Shown here in pieces: positions 1-5,968 of a stretch of 9,321 bases of DNA. A program made the translations under genes and the position numbers. The DNA is from an uncultured Bacilli bacterium. Its GTDB lineage: Bacteria > Bacillota_I > Bacilli_A > RF39 > UBA660. A model generated the notes under the pieces. The model did not search any database. It was not told the origin of the DNA and was given only the letters and a program-made list of their open reading frames with translations. Position 1 is the stretch's first letter. Each line of letters starts with the position of its first letter. The stretch spans positions 1 through 9,321 of the forward strand of contig CANRGI010000039.1 in NCBI GenBank assembly GCA_947630095.1, written 5' to 3'.

Positions 1-38
1 TAATGATTTTTTTTATAATATGTAATTGCTGTACACAT
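1..38 (-). CDS. Choloylglycine hydrolase family protein (bile salt hydrolase-like), N-terminus only
   Basis: Only the first 12 codons are inside the window; the gene continues past base 1. The ATG at 38-36 reads MCTAITYYKKNH, and the next partial codon (TA-) is compatible with Tyr. This matches the characteristic start of the Ntn-hydrolase bile salt hydrolase/choloylglycine hydrolase family (MCTA-T-Y----HYFGR-LD), in which Met1 is removed and Cys2 becomes the N-terminal nucleophile. The enzymes cleave the amide bond of glycine- or taurine-conjugated bile acids; relatives act on penicillin V or N-acyl amides. A good AAAGAAGG ribosome binding site (46-53) lies 7 nt upstream of the ATG. The gene follows the MATE transporter stop by 53 nt with no terminator between them, so co-transcription is possible. 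With so few residues, bile salt hydrolase cannot be told from penicillin V acylase. Confidence 0.72.
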   Translation of the reverse strand, partial: MCTAITYYKKNH

Positions 39-63
39 AATATTACCTTCTTTCTATCTATAA

Positions 64-72
64 TTGTATCAA
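64..72 (-). promoter_or_regulatory. Possible extended -10 promoter for the bile salt hydrolase-like gene
   Basis: Read on the minus strand, TGATACAAT at 72-64 is an extended -10 element (TGn followed by TACAAT, one mismatch to TATAAT). It would start transcription near position 57, just ahead of the ribosome binding site at 46-53. I see no convincing -35 hexamer at the usual distance; that position overlaps the MATE stop codon. Read-through from the MATE gene is an equally good explanation of expression. Confidence 0.35.
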
Positions 73-91
73 ATTACCAATAAAAAGTCTT

Positions 92-2077
92 CTATTTTTT
101 ATTACGATTTATATTATTTACATAATCTATTATTATATTAGCAGTTTCTTCTTTACCTATACTAGAATTAATACATATATCATAGTTAGATATACTCTTC
201 CATTTCTTTAAAGATATCATTTCATAATACTTTGAACGATTTTTATCTGATTTATTAATATTTTTTATTGCTTCTTCCTTACTATCCCCATACATTTCCA
301 TAACTTTATTTATTCTATATTCTTTAGGTGCATATATAAATACTTTAACTACATTTTTATAGTCTTTTAATACATAATCACTAGCACGCCCTACTATGAC
401 ACATTCTCCCTTTTCTGCTATCATTTTAATAGCCTTTTCTTGTGCCAATATTGCTTGTTTAACAGGTTCACTAGTTAAATATAATTCGTGTAAAACATCT
501 TTATCTCTATTAATATTAGATACAAATTCTTTATCTAACCCACTTGTCTTAGCAGCAAGCCCTACCATTTCTTTATAGTAATAAGGTATATTTAATTTAT
601 TTGCAACTATTTCTCCTATTGCTTTACCTTGACTACCGTGTTCACGACTAATAGTAATAATTATTCCTTCTTTAGATTTTTGTAAATCATCTATACTTTC
701 ATTTCCATTTATTTCTTTCATATTCCTAAAAAACCTAATCATTAATACTGTAGTAACCAACATACCCGCCATATCTGCTATTGGTGCTGATATTAACACA
801 CCATTTATACCTATATACTTAGGTATTATTATAACTAATGGTATAAAGAATACTATATCTCTAATTAAAGAAACTATTGTAGCCTTTACTGGTTCTCCAA
901 CTGCTTGAAAGAATATTGAAGAAACTTTAATTAAACAAGTAAATGTAACTAACATCAAAAATAATCTAAATGTCTTAACTGCAAACTCCATATAAAGTTT
1001 ATCATTTGAACCAAATATTCTTATTATAACATTAGGCACTAATAAGAATACCAAAGTTGATATTATACCTACTATAATAGATGTTATTAACACACATTTA
1101 AATGTTTTCTTAACCCTATCATAATTTTTAGCCCCATAATTATACCCTAGTATCGGTTGTGCTCCTATTATAATACCTATAATTATATTAATTACTATTG
1201 AAAATACTTTCATAACTATACCTATAACTGCTATAGGAATATCTTGTCCATACTTGCTTATTTCCCCATATTTTGCTAATTGTATATTACATACTAATGA
1301 AATTATAACTATACATATTTGAGTAATAAATGTAGATACCCCTAATTTAATTACATTTTTAATTACTTTAAAATCTAATTTAAAACTATTTAAAGTTATT
1401 TTAAAAGTCTTAGTTCTAGTATAATAAATAACTGATACTATAAATGAAACTATCTCTCCTATTATTGTAGCATAAGCAGCACCCTTTATTCCCATATCAA
1501 ATATAAATATGAATACTGGGTCTAATATGATGTTTATTATAGCCCCAACTCCAGTAGCAAGCATAGAAAATTTAGGAGATCCATCTGCCCTTATAACAGA
1601 ACTCATAGCATTTTGTACCATATATAAAGGTATTACACTAAGTATTATATTAAAGTAATCTCTTGCTAAACCTATACTTGATTTACTAGCGCCAAATAAA
1701 TAAAGTAAATTATCTCTAAATAAATAACCTAATATTAAAAATAATATGCTTATAATGAATACAATTACTATACTATTTCCAATACCTTTATCACTATTAG
1801 AGTTATCTCCCCTACCTTGACATAATGATAAATAAGCAGCCGCCCCATCTCCAAAACACCAAGCAAAAGCCATAGTTATAATAGTTATAGGATACACTAC
1901 CCCAGTAGCGGCATTACCTAAATACCCTAAATCACTATTGCCAATAAATATTTGGTCTACTATATTATATAGAGAACTAATAAGTAATGATAATATACAA
2001 GGAATTGAAAACTTTAATAGTAATTTACCTACCCTTTCACTACCTAAAAATTTATTATTTTCTTGTCCGTCACTCAT
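92..2077 (-). CDS. MATE-family efflux transporter fused to a C-terminal cytidylate kinase-like domain
   Basis: This is a 661-residue fusion. Residues about 1-450 form a MATE multidrug/Na+ antiporter, with roughly 12 hydrophobic segments in two related halves. Recognisable family motifs are RADGSPKFSM (163-172), the NIILDPVFIF...GIKGAAYAT block (182-204) and GAQPILGYNYGA (305-316), close to the MepA/DinF type. Residues about 471-655 form a soluble domain of the cytidylate kinase-like family: ITISREHGSQGKAIG (474-488) is the P-loop region, GECVIVGRASDYVL (557-570) is a second conserved block, and a basic lid-like stretch containing KSDKNRSKYY follows (609-618). The P-loop lacks the final GK[ST] of a classical Walker A, as is usual in this family. 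A MATE protein alone is about 450 residues, so the extra 200 are a true fusion in one frame. The chosen ATG at 2077 follows an excellent AAAGGAGG; an in-frame ATG 19 codons upstream has none and lies inside an inverted repeat. The substrate cannot be read from the sequence. The next gene downstream is bile salt hydrolase-like. Confidence 0.92.
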   Translation of the reverse strand: MSDGQENNKFLGSERVGKLLLKFSIPCILSLLISSLYNIVDQIFIGNSDLGYLGNAATGVVYPITIITMAFAWCFGDGAAAYLSLCQGRGDNSNSDKGIGNSIVIVFIISILFLILGYLFRDNLLYLFGASKSSIGLARDYFNIILSVIPLYMVQNAMSSVIRADGSPKFSMLATGVGAIINIILDPVFIFIFDMGIKGAAYATIIGEIVSFIVSVIYYTRTKTFKITLNSFKLDFKVIKNVIKLGVSTFITQICIVIISLVCNIQLAKYGEISKYGQDIPIAVIGIVMKVFSIVINIIIGIIIGAQPILGYNYGAKNYDRVKKTFKCVLITSIIVGIISTLVFLLVPNVIIRIFGSNDKLYMEFAVKTFRLFLMLVTFTCLIKVSSIFFQAVGEPVKATIVSLIRDIVFFIPLVIIIPKYIGINGVLISAPIADMAGMLVTTVLMIRFFRNMKEINGNESIDDLQKSKEGIIITISREHGSQGKAIGEIVANKLNIPYYYKEMVGLAAKTSGLDKEFVSNINRDKDVLHELYLTSEPVKQAILAQEKAIKMIAEKGECVIVGRASDYVLKDYKNVVKVFIYAPKEYRINKVMEMYGDSKEEAIKNINKSDKNRSKYYEMISLKKWKSISNYDICINSSIGKEETANIIIDYVNNINRNKK

Positions 2078-2085
2078 ATCTAATT

Positions 2086-2093
2086 CCTCCTTT
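2086..2093 (-). promoter_or_regulatory. Ribosome binding site that fixes the MATE start
   Basis: AAAGGAGG on the minus strand, 8 nt upstream of the ATG at 2077. It decides the start in favour of MSDGQENN over the in-frame ATG at 2134. Confidence 0.85.
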
Positions 2094-2109
2094 AGTGCAA
2101 AAAAATACA

Positions 2110-2131
2110 CGTAAACTGTCTTTCGTTTACG
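2110..2131 (-). promoter_or_regulatory. Inverted repeat in the MATE leader, operator-like or leader hairpin
   Basis: CGTAAAC at one end and GTTTACG at the other form perfect 7-bp arms around an 8-nt centre (2117-2124). It lies about 20 nt downstream of the predicted transcription start and about 16 nt upstream of the ribosome binding site. The arm sequence and spacing resemble dyad operators used by TetR-type repressors of efflux pumps, and a repressor bound here would block elongation. As RNA it would also form a modest hairpin. There is no T-run after it, so it is not a terminator. No TetR or MarR gene is visible in the window to pair with it. Confidence 0.6.
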
Positions 2132-2157
2132 CATACTTTGCTGTTTCAGACTTATTA

Positions 2158-2186
2158 ATTATAATATTTTTTTAAATTTTTTTCAA
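2158..2186 (-). promoter_or_regulatory. Promoter of the MATE-kinase fusion gene
   Basis: TTGAAA (-35, 2186-2181) and a perfect TATAAT (-10, 2163-2158) are separated by 17 nt, a near-consensus vegetative sigma promoter with a predicted start near 2151. Just upstream, two T7 tracts (2194-2200 and 2204-2210 on the plus strand), 10 bp apart, occupy the place of an UP element. Confidence 0.8.
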
Positions 2187-2208
2187 GCGAAAATTTTTTT
2201 AAATTTTT

Positions 2209-2919
2209 TTAAATTACATTTTTTCCATATTGTAATCTTAGATATTTCTTTTCTTCTTCTCTTAAAGATTTATTTTGTTTTTGATAACTAGATAATGGAA
2301 AAGACTCTATATCATTTATAATTTCATTAGTAACTTTTTCACGTTCAATATCACTCAATTGTCTAGTAAATAACCACTCATTACCCTCTACTTTTCCTTT
2401 AACTATATTTATCATTTCTAAATTTTCATTTAATTTATCTATAATTCTAACAACATCATTAGAAATAATTTGCACTTCTCCAATATCTCCTAAATAATAT
2501 CTAATAGTAATATCATATTTTTCTAATAATTCTTCCATTTTCAAATTTTTTTCTTCTTCTTTTGGTACAGGATAAGTTGTTGGATAATGTCCTATATAAT
2601 CTATTAATTCACATAAATTAATACTTGACTCTACTAATTTATCAAATATACTTTTTAAACTTGCATATTTTAAATCTTTATTATGTTTCATAAATTCATA
2701 TATTTCTTCTTTATCCATTGCTAACTTAACTAATCTATCATATAAAATAGAACTCTTATAATTTTCTTCAAAAACTCTATCTATATGTTCTTTAGATATA
2801 AAACTTTCATTTTGTAATTCTATCTTTGTTTTAAAATAATCAGGATAAAATAATAATATTTCATTATAATTTAAAAGTATATTTCCAAATTTCTTTAATT
2901 CCTCATATCTTTCTTTCAT
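2209..2919 (-). CDS. Hypothetical protein, 236 residues, charged and probably cytosolic
   Basis: I do not recognise this protein. It has no signal peptide or membrane segment and is rich in Glu, Lys, Ile and Leu. It looks mainly helical in residues 1-110, for example DRLVKLAMDKEEIYEFMKHN (61-80). A Pro/Tyr-rich turn follows (IGHYPTTYPVPKEEE, 109-123), then a mixed segment (about 135-180) containing YYLGDIGEVQIISNDVVRII. A strongly charged tail ends in SLREEEKKYLRLQYGKN (218-234). There is one cysteine (Cys103). The ATG at 2919 has AGGAGG (2925-2930) 5 nt upstream, so the start is secure. It sits 64 nt after the phosphodiesterase gene without a terminator between them, has its own promoter, and its last codons overlap the upstream A/T tracts of the MATE promoter. 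Coding status rests on the long open frame, good ribosome binding site and normal codon use; function is unknown. Confidence 0.85.
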   Translation of the reverse strand: MKERYEELKKFGNILLNYNEILLFYPDYFKTKIELQNESFISKEHIDRVFEENYKSSILYDRLVKLAMDKEEIYEFMKHNKDLKYASLKSIFDKLVESSINLCELIDYIGHYPTTYPVPKEEEKNLKMEELLEKYDITIRYYLGDIGEVQIISNDVVRIIDKLNENLEMINIVKGKVEGNEWLFTRQLSDIEREKVTNEIINDIESFPLSSYQKQNKSLREEEKKYLRLQYGKNVI

Positions 2920-2950
2920 ATTAGCCTCCTACTAAAACTTATTAACTAAT

Positions 2951-2978
2951 ATTATATATTATTTTAAGATAAATACAA
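2951..2978 (-). promoter_or_regulatory. Promoter of the 236-residue hypothetical gene
   Basis: TTGTAT (-35, 2978-2973) and a perfect TATAAT (-10, 2956-2951) are 16 nt apart, with a predicted start near 2944. It lies in the gap after the phosphodiesterase stop codon. The gene may therefore be both read through from upstream and transcribed on its own. Confidence 0.6.
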
Positions 2979-2983
2979 GCAGT

Positions 2984-4792
2984 TTACCCTAATTTATTTA
3001 TAAATTTTATATATTCTTGTACTATATTACTAGTTTTACTTTTATATATCATATCTTTACATAATAAAATATCGTCAGTAATTATATTATCTACATTTAA
3101 CTCTATCATTTTATTTATACTACTATTAGTATTTACTGTCCATACATATAATTCTTTCCCACTATTATGTACTTTCTTAACCAAAGTTTTATTTACACTA
3201 GATGCTTCTATACTAAAACTATCTGCATCTTTTAATTTAGTTATATCCCCATATGCTAAACTCATTACATAAACAGTTTGAACATTTTTATCATATTTTT
3301 TAATATTAGTTAAAACTTCATATACTTGAGAAGTAACAACACATCTACTACTAAAATCATATTTATTTATTAAGTCTACTACCATCTTTTCAAAATCTTT
3401 TTCTCTCCCTGTAGGTTTAAGTTCTATATTTAATTTTATATCATTATCTATTGCAAATTTTATTACTTCTTCTAAAAGAGGTATTCTAGCATCTTTATAT
3501 TTTTTATTTAAAAAACTACCTGCATCTAAATCTTTTATCTCTTCATAAGTAACTTCCCAAGTATTTTTATCTACTCCAGTAGTCCTCTTTAAATTAGAGT
3601 CATGTATTACTATTAATTCATTATCTTTAGTTTGTTGTACATCTAATTCTATATAATCAGCACCCATCTCTTTAGCCCCTATAAATGCTTCCATAGTATT
3701 TTCTGGATATTTTACTGAAGCACCCCTATGGGCAGTAACTTCCATTAATCTAACATATTCTATATTAAAGTCATATTTATTATTTAATACTGAATAAGTA
3801 AAACTAGTCGCACTCACTATAACTAATAAAACTATTACATATTTTATAATATTAAATTTATTATTACTTATTTTTATTCTATCACTTACATTTATATGTT
3901 TAACTTTCTCATTTATTTTATTTTTATGTTCATAATATAAATAACTTATAATAGCATAACTAATAGGAACTGTTAAAAGAGTAAATACTATTAAAGATAA
4001 AGCAATTAATAACCATATTATACTTATAGATAAATTACCTAATATATTAGTTTTACTACTAATTTTATATATAAACAAAATTAAAAATATTCCTATTCCT
4101 ATACTTAATAAATATACTATAACCATAACTAATTGAACAAATATTAAATATATAAAATCTTTTATCTTATTCTTTTTACTTAAATTAATACTTCTTTTCT
4201 TTGCTTCTTTAAAATCACAGTCTTCTATAACAAAATAATGAACAACATAAAACCATCTAAACATAATTATAAATAGTATTATTACTACTAAACCATATAT
4301 AATAGATAAAATAGTATTATTACTTATATAATCACTTATAAATTCAGGTATTGCTATTGTAGATATAATACCTGAAGAAATACCTAAATTCAAAAATGGT
4401 ATTAAAAATAATACTAAAAAAGGTAATAATATATTCTTTCTTTTAAATACTCTCATAGATTTCTTTAATGAAATCATAAATGCTTCTTTAACGCTTATCT
4501 TCTTTTTTTGATAAGAAGCATCTATTATAACTATTAAAGTACTCATATCTAATAATGTATAAAAAGTAATTAATATTATTAATAAAAGTAAAAATATAAT
4601 AGTAATAGGTTCAGTTAAAAAAGATATAAAATTTTCATAAGTTAAATATTTATATCCACTAATTCTAGTTATTAATTTAAACATAATTAAAAAAAGAGGT
4701 ATAGCAATAACACTAGAAACTAATTTGTATATAATTACAAATTTAATTAATGTATTAAAATTATATCTAATCATATTCTTTATATTTTTCAT
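2984..4792 (-). CDS. Membrane-anchored glycerophosphodiester phosphodiesterase
   Basis: A 602-residue two-part protein. Residues about 1-340 are a polytopic membrane region with about eight hydrophobic segments (around 15-42, 62-82, 83-92, 120-145, 160-182, 211-242, 255-285 and 315-335), matching the membrane domain found N-terminal to many Bacillota GDPD proteins. Residues about 351-575 are the GDPD TIM-barrel, which hydrolyses glycerophosphodiesters to glycerol-3-phosphate and an alcohol. Visible catalytic and metal-binding motifs are HRG (His355, Arg356), PENT (363-366), IELDVQ (Glu382, Asp384), HDSNL (His397), ELKP (Glu457), WTVN (551-554) and TDD (572-574). All key residues are present, so it should be active, probably on the outer membrane face, on phospholipid or teichoic-acid-type glycerophosphodiesters. 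The ATG at 4792 has GAGAGG 5 nt upstream. It is 22 nt downstream of the single-pass membrane protein gene, clearly in one operon. The exact substrate is not predictable. Confidence 0.93.
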   Translation of the reverse strand: MKNIKNMIRYNFNTLIKFVIIYKLVSSVIAIPLFLIMFKLITRISGYKYLTYENFISFLTEPITIIFLLLLIILITFYTLLDMSTLIVIIDASYQKKKISVKEAFMISLKKSMRVFKRKNILLPFLVLFLIPFLNLGISSGIISTIAIPEFISDYISNNTILSIIYGLVVIILFIIMFRWFYVVHYFVIEDCDFKEAKKRSINLSKKNKIKDFIYLIFVQLVMVIVYLLSIGIGIFLILFIYKISSKTNILGNLSISIIWLLIALSLIVFTLLTVPISYAIISYLYYEHKNKINEKVKHINVSDRIKISNNKFNIIKYVIVLLVIVSATSFTYSVLNNKYDFNIEYVRLMEVTAHRGASVKYPENTMEAFIGAKEMGADYIELDVQQTKDNELIVIHDSNLKRTTGVDKNTWEVTYEEIKDLDAGSFLNKKYKDARIPLLEEVIKFAIDNDIKLNIELKPTGREKDFEKMVVDLINKYDFSSRCVVTSQVYEVLTNIKKYDKNVQTVYVMSLAYGDITKLKDADSFSIEASSVNKTLVKKVHNSGKELYVWTVNTNSSINKMIELNVDNIITDDILLCKDMIYKSKTSNIVQEYIKFINKLG

Positions 4793-4814
4793 AACTACCT
4801 CTCATAAAAATATT

Positions 4815-5435
4815 TTATTTATAAAGTTCAAAATATTTACCCTCAACTTTAAGACTACTACTAGTTGCCTTCTTAACTTCTTTATAAAGTATCTTTTCAT
4901 TATCTTCACTTAATATAAAAGATAAATTCCTAACATCAGTTGCCATTAATCTATTTCCATTAATAAGTTTAATAGTAGTATACCTCTCTTCATATAAATT
5001 TTTTTTATTTACTAAATTATAGTACCCTGCATCGTGATGTTTTCCTTCTTCATTACCTAATGTTTCTTTATAATAAACAATACCTAAATTATCAGCGTTA
5101 CCTTCTAAAATATATCTTTTATATGTATTAGGTAAGTCTACACTTTCTAATGTATCTTTATCTACATCATATAGTTTTAATTCTTTATCATTTATTAATA
5201 TGTATTTATTATTATCTAAAGCACTTAATATAGTAGCATTACTACTTACATTTTTTATCTTTCTAAATAATAAATTACTACATTTTTGATTAACAGTACA
5301 TACATTACCATTTTCATTTTGATAAACAGTTAATGTCCTAGCAGGCTCGATTACAAATTTAATTATAGCAAAAACTCCTACTATAATTACTAATATTAAA
5401 GCACCACCTATCATAATCCCTTTTTTATTCTTCAT
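4815..5435 (-). CDS. Hypothetical single-pass membrane protein, 206 residues
   Basis: I recognise no family. It has a short basic N-terminus (MKNKKG), one strong hydrophobic segment (about residues 8-29, IMIGGALILVIIVGVFAIIK) and an extracytoplasmic region with two cysteines six residues apart (Cys46, Cys52) that could form a disulfide. The rest has short alternating strand-like blocks such as YILINDKELKLYDVD (78-92), NLGIVYY (116-122), AGYYNLVNKK (136-145) and LSFILSEDNEKILY (171-184). These recall blades of an incomplete beta-propeller, but that is only an impression. The segment is an uncleaved signal anchor rather than a signal peptide, since no cleavage site or lipobox is evident. I chose the ATG at 5435; a GTG three codons upstream is in frame but is itself part of the ribosome binding site AGAGGTGG. 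It is the first gene of an operon with the membrane phosphodiesterase, so a partner or accessory role is plausible but unproven. Confidence 0.82.
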   Translation of the reverse strand: MKNKKGIMIGGALILVIIVGVFAIIKFVIEPARTLTVYQNENGNVCTVNQKCSNLLFRKIKNVSSNATILSALDNNKYILINDKELKLYDVDKDTLESVDLPNTYKRYILEGNADNLGIVYYKETLGNEEGKHHDAGYYNLVNKKNLYEERYTTIKLINGNRLMATDVRNLSFILSEDNEKILYKEVKKATSSSLKVEGKYFELYK

Positions 5436-5440
5436 TTTAT

Positions 5441-5448
5441 CCACCTCT
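5441..5448 (-). promoter_or_regulatory. Ribosome binding site that fixes the start of the 206-residue membrane protein
   Basis: AGAGGTGG on the minus strand, 5 nt before the ATG at 5435. The GTG inside it (5444-5442) is in frame and can be mistaken for the start; it has no ribosome binding site of its own. Confidence 0.7.
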
Positions 5449-5455
5449 ACTTATA

Positions 5456-5484
5456 ATTATATAGTATTTAATTTTCATTGTCCA
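5456..5484 (-). promoter_or_regulatory. Promoter of the membrane protein-phosphodiesterase operon
   Basis: TGGACA (-35, 5484-5479, one mismatch) and a perfect TATAAT (-10, 5461-5456) are separated by 17 nt. The predicted start near 5449 gives a very short leader beginning almost at the ribosome binding site, which leaves no room for leader-based control. The promoter diverges from the XRE regulator gene. Confidence 0.75.
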
Positions 5485-5551
5485 TAAACAAATTATTATT
5501 TACATAAAATAGTCATATATAAAATTACTTTATAGTATTCATAAGAGTTTT

Positions 5552-5580
5552 TTAACCTTTAAAATTATTTTTATTATAAA
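5552..5580 (+). promoter_or_regulatory. Possible promoter of the XRE regulator gene
   Basis: TTAACC (5552-5557, 4 of 6 to TTGACA) and TATAAA (5575-5580, 5 of 6 to TATAAT) with 17 nt between. Transcription would start near 5587 and give a leader of about 98 nt that contains the inverted repeats at 5615-5653. A weaker alternative is TTGTTA (5582-5587) with TAATAA (5605-5610). Confidence 0.45.
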
Positions 5581-5614
5581 TTTGTTAGTAAAAGTAAAAA
5601 ATATTAATAAAAAA

Positions 5615-5653
5615 GTAGCAAACTGGTAATACCAGACTACATTATTTTTGCTA
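5615..5653 (+). promoter_or_regulatory. Nested inverted repeats upstream of the XRE gene
   Basis: CTGGT-AAT-ACCAG (5623-5635) is a perfect 5-bp dyad with a 3-nt centre. It is enclosed by TAGCAAA (5616-5622) and TTTGCTA (5647-5653), perfect 7-bp arms. GTAG (5615-5618) and CTAC (5637-5640) offer a competing pairing around the same inner hairpin. The element lies in the predicted leader, ending 21 nt before the GGTGA ribosome binding site. It could be the operator of the adjacent regulator (autoregulation) or a folded leader RNA. The inner dyad also resembles GntR/FadR-type half-sites, but no such regulator is in the window. Confidence 0.6.
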
Positions 5654-5684
5654 ATTTTATGAGAAAATGTGAGTGGTGAATATT

Positions 5685-5930
5685 ATGGCGTATGAGTATA
5701 GGGAGTATAATTTTAATAAAGATATAAAGAAAATTATTGCACTCAATATTAGGAAATACAGAAAACAAAAAGGTTTTACACAAGAACAGTTGGCTTTATA
5801 TACTGATAGAAGTTTTGAATTCATAAGAAGAATTGAAAGTGAAAAAGGAAAACGTGGCTTTTCAGTAGAAACCCTATGGCGAATAGCGACGGTTCTTGAA
5901 GTACCACTAGATGATTTTTTTAAAGAATAA
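5685..5930 (+). CDS. XRE-family helix-turn-helix transcriptional regulator
   Basis: A small 81-residue DNA-binding protein, the only plus-strand gene here. Residues about 20-78 are a single XRE/Cro-cI HTH domain: NIRKYRKQKGFTQEQLALYT (21-40) holds helices 1-2, DRSFEFIRRIESEKG (41-55) carries the recognition helix, and SVETLWRIATVLEVPLDDFF (60-79) is the usual last helices. The short N-terminal stretch (AYEYREYNFNKDIKK) is hydrophilic, and there is no effector domain. I prefer the ATG at 5685, preceded by GGTGA (5675-5679); two in-frame GTG codons at 5673 and 5676 lie within that site. By hand count it is about 30% GC, with GCG, ACG, CGA and CTC codons that look less common in the lipid genes next door; this is weak evidence for a separate history. 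It faces trmL and is divergent from the membrane operon, so it may control itself, that operon, or distant genes. Confidence 0.88.
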   Translation: MAYEYREYNFNKDIKKIIALNIRKYRKQKGFTQEQLALYTDRSFEFIRRIESEKGKRGFSVETLWRIATVLEVPLDDFFKE

Positions 5931-5933
5931 AAT

Positions 5934-5968
5934 AGAGAGATAGTTAATTCTATCCCTCTTTTTCTATT
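5934..5968. terminator. Bidirectional terminator between the XRE gene and trmL
   Basis: AGAGAGATAG (5934-5943) pairs with CTATCCCTCT (5950-5959) in 9 of 10 positions around the loop TTAATT, and a T-run (5959-5963) follows. It serves the plus-strand XRE gene. Read on the minus strand the stem is followed by ATTTTATTCTTT, so it can also end the rpsO-pnp-trmL transcript. The trmL stop codon and last codons are inside the stem. Confidence 0.8.

Noticed and set aside
396..578. Plus-strand open frame of 60 codons opposite the MATE-kinase gene
   Set aside because: It lies antisense within the conserved kinase-like domain, has no ribosome binding site and no family resemblance; it is a shadow of the real frame.
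2078..2134. N-terminal extension of 19 residues on the MATE protein
   Set aside because: The upstream ATG has no ribosome binding site and falls inside the inverted repeat, whereas AAAGGAGG precedes the internal ATG at the right distance.
1987..2175. Plus-strand open frame of 62 codons across the MATE start and promoter
   Set aside because: It overlaps conserved coding sequence, promoter and leader on the opposite strand and lacks a start signal.
2161..2211. Possible terminator after the 236-residue gene (A/T stem around CGCTTG)
   Set aside because: Only weak A-T pairing with bulges is possible, and there is no T-run after it on the minus strand; the bases are better explained as promoter and UP-like tracts.
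2982..2987. GTTTAC at the end of the phosphodiesterase gene, matching a half-site of the MATE leader repeat
   Set aside because: A single hexamer at the stop codon without a partner; expected by chance in AT-rich DNA.
4725..4913. Plus-strand open frame of 62 codons over the phosphodiesterase start
   Set aside because: Low-complexity Phe/Ile/Leu translation of AT-rich antisense DNA with no ribosome binding site.
5623..5635. FadR/GntR operator assignment for CTGGT-AAT-ACCAG
   Set aside because: The half-sites resemble that class, but no GntR-family gene or fatty-acid gene is present and the adjacent regulator is XRE-type; only the palindrome itself is supported.
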